Shown: piece after piece, positions 58,310 through 64,000 of the stretch
Numbering within the stretch: the stretch's first letter is position 1
How the letters are laid out: every line of letters begins with the position of its first letter
NCBI RefSeq assembly: GCF_001984575.1
Contig: NZ_LZNS01000001.1
Span: 1,931,275 to 1,995,274 of the forward strand
Direction of reading: 5' to 3'
Source: Streptomyces sp. MP131-18
GTDB taxonomy: Bacteria > Actinomycetota > Actinomycetes > Streptomycetales > Streptomycetaceae
Length of the DNA: 64,000 nt
Position numbers and translations under genes: made by a program
The notes under the pieces: model-generated
What the model saw: the letters and a program-made list of their open reading frames with translations, nothing else
What the model was told of the DNA's origin: nothing
Databases searched by the model: none

Positions 58310-58502
58310 CACGCCCCTGCCCGTCCTGCTGATGGGTCTTGACCTGGAACGGGACCTGTCGCCGCGACAGTGGTCCGGGACCGCCTGCGTACTGTGCCGG
58401 ACCTGGCTCGGCCACCACCCCGGCGAGCGCTCCCGCGTCCTGGCCACTGTGAACGGCCGCCCGCTGCGCGCCTGCGCCCCCGGCTGCGGGGTGCGGCCGT
58501 GA
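58302..58502 (+). CDS. Hypothetical protein 2 of the XRE cassette, four-cysteine motif
   Basis: A 66-residue protein (GTG start) with CVLC in the middle and CAPGC at the end, a C-x2-C...C-x3-C arrangement suggestive of a small zinc-binding domain. SPRQWSGTACVLCRTWLG and ERSRVLATVNGRPLRACAPG are its main segments. It overlaps both neighbours (8 bp upstream, 4 bp GTGA downstream), evidence for a coupled operon. No known family recognised. Confidence 0.7.
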   Translation: MPDTPLPVLLMGLDLERDLSPRQWSGTACVLCRTWLGHHPGERSRVLATVNGRPLRACAPGCGVRP

Positions 58503-58774
58503 ACGCCGGGGTACTGGTATCGGTCGAGGTGGACGCCGCCACCATCGCCCGCGGCGACCAGATCATGATCGGCGGCCACACGTTCACCGTCACCGACATG
58601 ACCGCCATGCGCGGCGGAGCGAAACGCCTGGTCTTCAGTTCAGGCGAGTCATTCGTCATGACCCGTACCACCGTGCTGTGGGCCGCCCGCCGCCACACCC
58701 CCCGCCGATACCGCCCACGACAGCCACCGCGCGGGACTGGGCCCGTCCCAGCGCAGAAAGGGACACCGGAATGA
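58499..58774 (+). CDS. Hypothetical protein 3 of the XRE cassette
   Basis: A 91-residue protein (GTG at 58499). The N-terminal part VNAGVLVSVEVDAATIARGD, QIMIGGHTFTVTDMTAMRGG looks like a small beta-rich fold, and the C-terminus is basic and Pro/Arg-rich. It overlaps the preceding gene by 4 bp (GTGA), and its stop overlaps the ATG of a degenerate fourth frame. Function unknown. Confidence 0.7.
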   Translation: MNAGVLVSVEVDAATIARGDQIMIGGHTFTVTDMTAMRGGAKRLVFSSGESFVMTRTTVLWAARRHTPRRYRPRQPPRGTGPVPAQKGTPE

Positions 58775-58929
58775 GCACCACCACCGCAGGTCCCCGGACG
58801 AGGAGTTCGCGGTCGTCACAGCGACCGTCCTGGGCAACTACCCCAGCATGTGCGCCCGCACAAAGGCCCCGGCCAGCGCCCGGAGCGGTGCGGTCGGGGC
58901 TCGCTGCGTCGCCCTGTCACGTGTCGTGA
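58771..58929 (+). pseudogene. Probable degenerate fourth gene of the XRE cassette
   Basis: An ATG at 58771 overlaps the previous stop (ATGA) and has AAAGGGA upstream, so a gene was meant to start here. The ATG frame soon becomes Ser/Arg/Pro-rich and stops at 58929. A coding-looking sequence, DEEFAVVTATVLGNYPSMCA, begins at 58797 in a different frame without its own start. A frameshift near 58795 in a decaying gene is the simplest explanation. The remainder up to 58970 holds nothing else I recognise. Confidence 0.4.
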
Positions 58930-58970
58930 CGGCCGTGTCCCCAGGTCAGCGCGCCGAGACGGGCCCGGCC

Positions 58971-59444
58971 TCAGGACTCGTTCTCGGCCTGGAACATCCA
59001 GTGGTGCTTCTCCAGCTCCTTCGTGAGCTGGATCAGCACGTCCTCGGTGACGGAGTCGACCGGGCCGACCTCGTCCAGGCGCTCGCGCATGCGGACGATG
59101 ACCGCGCCCAGCGCGTCCACCATCGTGCGGACGGCCTCGGTGTCCTGCTGCCAGCCGTCGGCGACCTTGCCGATCCCGGTGGCCGCCGCGACCGTCGAGG
59201 CGCGGCCGTCCGGGGAGAGGCCCAGGGCCGCGGCGCGCTCGGCCACCGTGTCGGAGTGGGAGCGCGCGGTGTCCACGACGTCGTCGAGCTGGAGGTGCAC
59301 CGAGCGGAACCGGGGGCCGAGCACGTTCCAGTGCGTCTGCTTGGCGATCAGGGAGAGATCGATCAGATCCACCAGCGCGCCCTGGAGCGCCTCGCCCACC
59401 GTCTTCAGCGTGGCCTCCGGCAGCGTGCTTTTGATGGCGTACAT
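58971..59444 (-). CDS. Dps-family ferritin-like DNA-protection protein
   Basis: A 157-residue protein. The ferroxidase motif runs through AKQTHWNVLGPRFRSVHLQL, DDVVDTARSHSDTVAERAAA (about 34-73) with the His, Asp and Glu ligands of Dps. The C-terminus KELEKHHWMFQAENES is typical of actinobacterial Dps. It stores iron and protects DNA from peroxide as a dodecamer. GAGGGG precedes the ATG at 59444. Monocistronic. Confidence 0.92.
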   Translation of the reverse strand: MYAIKSTLPEATLKTVGEALQGALVDLIDLSLIAKQTHWNVLGPRFRSVHLQLDDVVDTARSHSDTVAERAAALGLSPDGRASTVAAATGIGKVADGWQQDTEAVRTMVDALGAVIVRMRERLDEVGPVDSVTEDVLIQLTKELEKHHWMFQAENES

Positions 59445-59528
59445 GCGGGCGTCCCCTCTCCTGTGTCTGTGAACGTGACGGGTAACCCGGAAAGGCCGCC
59501 CGAAACCACCCCGGGACTCAGCCCGGAC

Positions 59529-60302
59529 TCAGTACGGGCGCGGGTAGCCGTAGCCGTGCCGGCGGGGCGGGGCGGGGCCCGAGCCGTCGCCGGGTGCGTC
59601 CCGGTCGTAGAACGGGCGGGCGTTGGCCCGCAGCCACATCGCAACCGGGTCGAAAGCGTCGGCCATCGCGACCGTGCCCACCGGCAGGCCCTCGGGCACC
59701 GCGGTGATCGCCCGGCTCATCATCTGCCGCACCGCCTCCGCCGTCTGTTCCGCGGTGTCGTCCACGTCCAGGCCGATCACGAGGTAGGCGGGGCCGACCG
59801 CGGGGCGCACCCAGGCGCGTCGCAGGCTGCGCAGCGCCCGCGTGCGCCGGGCGTGCAGCGTGAGTTGCGCGTAGAACGCGTCCGCGCGGATGCTGGGTTC
59901 GCTGATACGCAGCGGGCCGGCGGGCAGCCGGTCGAGGCCGCCGGCGATGCGGCGCAGGTCGAGCCACGGGATGCCGAGGCCGCCGCTCTCCGCGTGCGGG
60001 TTGAGCCACAGGCCCCAGTGCTCGGGGTAGAGGGCCGCGGCGATGTCGCGGCCGGCGACCACCTCGTGCGCGCGCGTCCAGCCGCTCGCGGTCAGCTCCC
60101 GTTCCGAGGTGACGCACGGCGCGTAGCCGTGCCCCGCCACGTCCACGCTGCCGTACTGCGCGTCCGGCTCACCGGGGCGGCCGTGCCACAGCAGCATCAG
60201 GACCTCGCTGGTGGCGAGCGCGCCGAGCAGCTTCTCGTAGGTGTCGAGGCGGTCGGGGGTGATCCGGGGCAGCAACTCCTCGACGCCCTCTTCCGCACTC
60301 AC
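59529..60302 (-). CDS. SseB-like protein, copy 1
   Basis: A 257-residue protein whose central and C-terminal parts (LRISEPSIRADAFYAQLTLH, LRSLRRAWVRPAVGPAYLVI, GLDVDD) match the SseB (enhanced serine sensitivity) C-terminal domain. The GTG at 60302 with AGGAGG 11 nt upstream is preferred to the start 57 bp further up. A second SseB-like gene lies 77 bp upstream on the same strand, near glycine/serine metabolism genes, which fits the E. coli phenotype that named the family. Biochemical role unknown. Confidence 0.82.
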   Translation of the reverse strand: MSAEEGVEELLPRITPDRLDTYEKLLGALATSEVLMLLWHGRPGEPDAQYGSVDVAGHGYAPCVTSERELTASGWTRAHEVVAGRDIAAALYPEHWGLWLNPHAESGGLGIPWLDLRRIAGGLDRLPAGPLRISEPSIRADAFYAQLTLHARRTRALRSLRRAWVRPAVGPAYLVIGLDVDDTAEQTAEAVRQMMSRAITAVPEGLPVGTVAMADAFDPVAMWLRANARPFYDRDAPGDGSGPAPPRRHGYGYPRPY

Positions 60303-60379
60303 CTGGTCCGGACCTCCTCGCGCCCCTCGGATGCACTGTGCCCGGCAGCCGCCCGTCACATGCCCCTCACCGAGGGCGC

Positions 60380-61147
60380 TTAGACGTCACGCGTGTAGAA
60401 CGGCTGCACACATTCCCGCAGCCAGTCCACCACGGGGTCCTCGGCCGCATCCAGCATGACGAGTTGCACCGGCCAGGCGACCGGTCGCGCGGCGAGCGCA
60501 CGCCCCAGCGCATCGCCGGCGGCCGCACGCCCTTCCTCATCCGGCTCGTCCAGCTCCACGCCGATGAACAGGCTCGGCGGCGCTCCCTCGGCGCTGGCGA
60601 GGCCGCGGCGGGCGGTCCTGACCGGCCACACCTGCGCCAGCTCGGCCGCCGCCGCGTTCAGGAAGTCGACCGGCTCGCTCTGCCAGTCCGGCTGGAACAG
60701 ACGCATCCGCGCGCCGGAGGGCACGCCGGGCGTGCGCCGGCCCGGGGTGGCGCGGCACAGTTCCGCCACCGCGGCGGGCGGCACCGGAACGCCGACCGTG
60801 CCGCCCGGGTTGACGGCGATGCCGACCTGCGGCGGCAGTCCGCGGGCGAACTGCCAGGCGGGCGCGACGCTGAACGGGAGGTGCGAGGCGCCGCCGAGGT
60901 GCAGCTGCTCCGCGGAGCTGAACACCGGGACGTACACGCCGCCGTTCAGCTCGATGGTGGGCAGGTCGAGGGTGCGGCTCTCCGGCCCGCCGCCCTCGGG
61001 CAGCGGGACCCACACGGCGCTGCGGGCCAGGGTCTCAAGCAGGCGCGGGGCGGCGTCGTTGGCGCCGAGGGCACCGGCGAGCGTCTCCTCCAGCTCGTTG
61101 CTCGGCCAGCCGCCCCCGTAGCCGGGGCCCTGCCGCGGAACACTCAT
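60380..61147 (-). CDS. sseB: SseB-like protein, copy 2
   Basis: A 255-residue protein with N-terminal SseB domain (NELEETLAGALGANDAAPRL, VPVFSSAEQLHL) and SseB C-terminal domain (RLFQPDWQSEPVDFLNAAAA, SLFIGVELDE). Named after enhanced sensitivity to serine in E. coli; mechanism unknown. It is divergent from the riboswitch-controlled gcvT-gcvH-sdaA operon, so control by glycine/serine status is plausible. An in-frame ATG at 61168 is an alternative start. Confidence 0.85.
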   Translation of the reverse strand: MSVPRQGPGYGGGWPSNELEETLAGALGANDAAPRLLETLARSAVWVPLPEGGGPESRTLDLPTIELNGGVYVPVFSSAEQLHLGGASHLPFSVAPAWQFARGLPPQVGIAVNPGGTVGVPVPPAAVAELCRATPGRRTPGVPSGARMRLFQPDWQSEPVDFLNAAAAELAQVWPVRTARRGLASAEGAPPSLFIGVELDEPDEEGRAAAGDALGRALAARPVAWPVQLVMLDAAEDPVVDWLRECVQPFYTRDV

Positions 61148-61296
61148 CTCGTTCGACCACCATCTCATCAGGTCCGGGAACGCCGCCCCAGACCTTAGTA
61201 CGGGCGGCGATCGGGAACGGGGCGGGCGGCCTGCCGCCCCGGTCCGTGCGATGATGTGTCCGCAGCACGACACAATCGCATACCGGCCGTTCGACC

Positions 61297-61490
61297 ACGC
61301 GCGGGAGAGTCCCCGGTCACCGGGGCGCCGAAGGAGCAAGTCCTCCCTTGAATCTCTCAGGCCCCGCACCGCGCGCGGGAGGCGAATCTGAAAAGCGGGC
61401 CGTCCACTTCGGCACGGCCCCACCCACGGTGCAAGCCGCCGCCCGCCAGGGCCGCGACGAACCTCTCAGGTGCCGATGACAGATGGGGAG
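61297..61490 (+). promoter_or_regulatory. Tandem glycine riboswitch
   Basis: Aptamer 1 opens with GCGCGGGAGAGTCCCC (from 61299), continues through GCCGAAGGAGCAAGTCCTCC and closes with AATCTCTCAGGCCCCGCACC (61350-61370). Aptamer 2 opens with CGCGGGAGGCGAATCTGA (about 61375) and closes with GACGAACCTCTCAGGTGCCG and ATGACAGATGGGGAGGGC (to about 61490). These are the conserved cores of the two-aptamer glycine riboswitch, which turns on glycine cleavage genes. It lies 63 nt before gcvT. The 61148-61552 gap holds it and the divergent promoters. Confidence 0.93.
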
Positions 61491-61552
61491 GGCCCGGAAG
61501 CCTCACGCCCCCTGCCCTCCTGCCGCTGCCCATCGCCTCCTGGAGACCGCCC

Positions 61553-62674
61553 ATGACGGACGTCACCCCCCGGACGACGGCGCTCGACGCCGTGCACCGC
61601 GCCCTCGGCGCCACCCTCACCGACTTCGCGGGCTGGTCGATGCCGCTGCGCTACGGCAGTGAGCGGGCCGAGCACCAGGCGGTGCGCTCCGCCGCGGGCC
61701 TGTTCGACCTCTCCCATATGGGCGAGCTGACGGTGACCGGGCCGCAGGCGGGCGCGCTGCTCGACCACGCGCTCGTCGGCCGCCTGAGCGGCCTGGCGGT
61801 GGGCCGGGCCCGTTACACCATGATCTGCGATGCCGCGGGCGGCATCCTGGACGATCTGATCGTCTACCGGCTCGCCGACGCGGAGTACCTGGTGGTCGCG
61901 AACGCGGCCAACGCGCAGACCGTGCTGGACGCGCTGGGCGCACGCCGGGGGGCGTTCGACGCCGAGGTGCGCGACGACCGCGCGGCGTACGCGCTGATCG
62001 CCGTCCAGGGCCCGGCCGCCTCCGGCATCCTCGGGCGCCTGACCGACGCCGACCTGGCGGGCCTGAAGTACTACGCGGGCCTGCCCGGAACGGTCGCGGG
62101 CCGCCGCGCACTGATCGCCCGCACCGGGTACACCGGCGAGGACGGCTTCGAGCTGTTCTGCGCACCGGCCGACGCCGAGCCGCTGTGGCAGGCGCTCACC
62201 GAGGCCGGGCGGCCCGACGGGCTGGTGCCCTGCGGTCTTGCGTGCCGCGACACGCTGCGGCTTGAGGCCGGCATGCCGCTGTACGGGCACGAACTGACCA
62301 CCGCCACCACCCCGTTCGACGCCGGACTCGGGCGGGTGGTGAAGCTCGACAAACCGGGCGGCTTCGTGGGCCGCGAGGCCCTGGCCGCCGCGGCGGAACG
62401 GGCCGCCGCCGGGCCGCCGCGCGCGCTCGTCGGGCTTGTGGCCCGCGGCCGGCGCGTGCCGCGCGCCGGGTACGCGGTGGTGAACGCCGCGGGCGCCCCC
62501 GTCGGCGAGGTCACCTCCGGCGCGCCGTCGCCGACCCTGGAGCGGCCGATCGCCATGGCGTACGTGGACCCGGAGTTCGCCGCGCCGGGCACCGAGGGCG
62601 TGTGCGTGGACATTCGCGGCAGCCGCGAACCGCACGACGTCGTGGCGCTGCCGTTCTACCGTCGCCAGAAGTAA
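61553..62674 (+). CDS. gcvT: Glycine cleavage system T protein (aminomethyltransferase)
   Basis: A 373-residue protein that moves the methylene group from the H-protein lipoamide arm to tetrahydrofolate, releasing ammonia. Motifs: [39 protein letters not shown], the folate-site aspartate near [24 protein letters not shown] and [20 protein letters not shown]. First gene after the glycine riboswitch, followed by gcvH 45 bp downstream. Confidence 0.97.
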   Translation: MTDVTPRTTALDAVHRALGATLTDFAGWSMPLRYGSERAEHQAVRSAAGLFDLSHMGELTVTGPQAGALLDHALVGRLSGLAVGRARYTMICDAAGGILDDLIVYRLADAEYLVVANAANAQTVLDALGARRGAFDAEVRDDRAAYALIAVQGPAASGILGRLTDADLAGLKYYAGLPGTVAGRRALIARTGYTGEDGFELFCAPADAEPLWQALTEAGRPDGLVPCGLACRDTLRLEAGMPLYGHELTTATTPFDAGLGRVVKLDKPGGFVGREALAAAAERAAAGPPRALVGLVARGRRVPRAGYAVVNAAGAPVGEVTSGAPSPTLERPIAMAYVDPEFAAPGTEGVCVDIRGSREPHDVVALPFYRRQK

Positions 62675-62719
62675 TCCCACAAGCTGAAGACAACCGCGAT
62701 CTCCCAGGAGAGCCACCCC

Positions 62720-63106
62720 ATGAGCAACCCCCAGCACCTGCGCTACAGCAAGGAACACGAGTGGCTGACCGCCGCCGACAACGGCGTCGCCACGGTCGGC
62801 ATCACCGAGTACGCGGCCACCGCGCTCGGCGACGTCGTGTTCGTCCAGCTGCCGGAGACCGGGTCCGCCGTCACCGCGGGCGAGCCCTGCGGCGAGCTGG
62901 AGTCGACCAAGTCCGTCAGCGACCTGTACGCCCCGGTGTCCGGCGAGGTCACCGAGGTCAACCAGGACGTGGTGGACGACCCGGCCCTGGTCAACTCCGC
63001 GCCGTTCGAAGGCGGCTGGCTGTTCCGTGTGCGCCTGGACACCTCGGCGGGCGAGCCGGAGGGCCTGCTGTCCGCCGACGAGTACACCTCCTTCACCAGC
63101 GAGTGA
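62720..63106 (+). CDS. gcvH: Glycine cleavage system H protein
   Basis: A 128-residue lipoyl carrier that shuttles the aminomethyl group between the P, T and L proteins. The lipoylated lysine is K64 in [22 protein letters not shown] and [20 protein letters not shown] are conserved. Normal length. CAGGAGAG is upstream of the ATG. It is followed only 7 nt later by sdaA. Confidence 0.97.
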   Translation: MSNPQHLRYSKEHEWLTAADNGVATVGITEYAATALGDVVFVQLPETGSAVTAGEPCGELESTKSVSDLYAPVSGEVTEVNQDVVDDPALVNSAPFEGGWLFRVRLDTSAGEPEGLLSADEYTSFTSE

Positions 63107-63113
63107 GCACGCC

Positions 63114-64000
63114 GTGGCCCTCTCCGCCTTCGACCTGTTCAGCATCGGCATCGGCCCCTCCAGCTCGCACACCGTCGGCCCGATGCGCGCCGCCGGGATG
63201 TTCGTCCGCAGGCTGAAGAACGAAGGGCTGCTGGCCCACACCGCCACCGTGCACGCCGAGCTCTTCGGCTCGCTCGGCGCCACCGGGCACGGCCACGGCA
63301 CCCCGAAGGCGGTGCTCCTCGGCCTCCTCGGCCACACCCCCGACACCGTGGACACCGACCGCGCGGACGAGGAGGCGGAACGGGTCCGCCGCGAGCGTTC
63401 CCTGCCGCTGCTCGGCGTCCACCCGGTCCCGTTCGACCAGGACACCGACCTGGTGCTGCACCGCCGCCGCGCCCTGCCGTACCACGCGAACGGCATGACG
63501 CTGCGCGCGGACGACGGCGCGGGCCGCCCCCTGCTGGACAAGACGTACTACTCGGTGGGGGGCGGCTTCGTCGTCGACCATGACGCGGTCGGCGCCGACC
63601 GCATCCGGCTGGACGACACCGCGTTGCGCCACCCGTTCCGCACCGGCGACGAACTGCTGCGGATGACGCGGGAGACGGGCCTGTCGGTGTCCGGCCTCAT
63701 GCTGGAGAACGAACGGGCCTGGCGCACCGACACCGAGATCCGCGCCGGGCTGCTGCGCATCTGGGAGGTGATGGCCGCCTGCGTCGACCGCGGCCTGCGC
63801 ACCGAGGGCATCCTGCCCGGCGGCCTGAAGGTCCGCCGCCGCGCCGCGGCCTCCGCGCGCCGCCTGCGCGGCGAGGGGGACGGGGCGGCGCTCGCGATGG
63901 AGTGGGTCACGCTGTTCGCGATGGCGGTCAACGAGGAGAACGCGGCGGGCGGGCGCGTGGTGACCGCCCCGACGAACGGCGCGGCCGGCATCGTGCCCGC
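63114..64000 (+). CDS. sdaA: L-serine ammonia-lyase (single-chain), N-terminal part, runs off the window
   Basis: 295 codons from the GTG at 63114 to the right edge. FDLFSIGIGPSSSHTVGPMR at the N-terminus is the hallmark of iron-sulfur L-serine dehydratase; later come HANGMTLRA, YYSVGGGFVVDHDA and the C-terminal-domain start NEENAAGGRVVTAPTNGAAG. It deaminates serine to pyruvate. The cluster cysteines lie beyond the window. Position after gcvH means it is under the glycine riboswitch. glyA is not between them. Confidence 0.95.
   Translation, partial: MALSAFDLFSIGIGPSSSHTVGPMRAAGMFVRRLKNEGLLAHTATVHAELFGSLGATGHGHGTPKAVLLGLLGHTPDTVDTDRADEEAERVRRERSLPLLGVHPVPFDQDTDLVLHRRRALPYHANGMTLRADDGAGRPLLDKTYYSVGGGFVVDHDAVGADRIRLDDTALRHPFRTGDELLRMTRETGLSVSGLMLENERAWRTDTEIRAGLLRIWEVMAACVDRGLRTEGILPGGLKVRRRAAASARRLRGEGDGAALAMEWVTLFAMAVNEENAAGGRVVTAPTNGAAGIVP

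Overview
The window is a high-GC actinobacterial chromosome segment, almost certainly Streptomyces. The support is the strong G/C bias at third codon positions, GTG starts, the gene content, and a gene order that matches, from my knowledge of the genus, the conserved core region running from gcvTH through ligA, gatCAB, ilvBNC, serA and leuB to ilvE and cimA. No rRNA, tRNA, CRISPR array, insertion sequence or attachment site was recognised.

Region by region. 1-4880 (all minus): the N-terminus of an acyl-CoA carboxylase beta subunit, then cimA, ilvE and leuB for isoleucine/leucine synthesis, with an Ile-codon leader peptide and attenuator before cimA, and a 59-residue gene before leuB. 5087-9011: proline catabolism (P5C dehydrogenase and proline dehydrogenase) facing a PucR-type activator. 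9199-12361: a GNAT acetyltransferase, then a divergent pair made of an AA10 lytic polysaccharide monooxygenase and a GH6 endoglucanase, each with a perfect CebR palindrome. 12464-15099: a TetR-SDR-zinc alcohol dehydrogenase unit with twin operators. 15173-20760: serA, ilvC, ilvN and ilvB, with a classic leader peptide (Ile-Leu-Val-Leu) and attenuator before ilvB.

20818-33842: a membrane PAS-GGDEF-EAL protein, two oxidoreductases, a PQQ-type sugar dehydrogenase lipoprotein and two tandem large LuxR/LAL regulators. A coupled 70-residue gene lies before the first LuxR gene and four 17-bp direct repeats before the second. 33991-42287: gatC-gatA-small gene-gatB, an RmdB-like GGDEF-EAL protein and ligA. 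42284-47269: a MetE-like protein, an SDR, a nitrilase-family hydrolase, and the tRNA-thiolation pair mnmA plus cysteine desulfurase. 47347-49136: two peptidoglycan amidases flanking a stand-alone sigma-4-like helix-turn-helix protein. 49370-54455: an Asp-rich exported protein whose gene overlaps a sensor kinase gene in another frame, its response regulator, an SLC13 transporter and glycerate kinase. 54522-56105: a divergent F420-type oxidoreductase/TetR pair.

56578-58929 is the most accessory-looking stretch: an XRE-TPR regulator followed by three unrecognised, mutually overlapping small genes and a degenerate fourth, with less extreme GC bias. 58971-64000: a Dps protein, two SseB-like proteins, then a tandem glycine riboswitch controlling gcvT-gcvH-sdaA. 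glyA, which I expect between gcvH and sdaA in Streptomyces, is absent there.

Overall this is mainly core amino-acid metabolism with several leader or riboswitch controls, plus a cellulose-degradation pair, c-di-GMP proteins and several uncharacterised small genes. I see no clear new defence or biosynthetic system. The best candidates for undescribed biology are the cimA leader, the dual-frame kinase overlap with its paired regulatory repeats, the LuxR locus with 17-bp iterons, and the XRE small-gene cassette.
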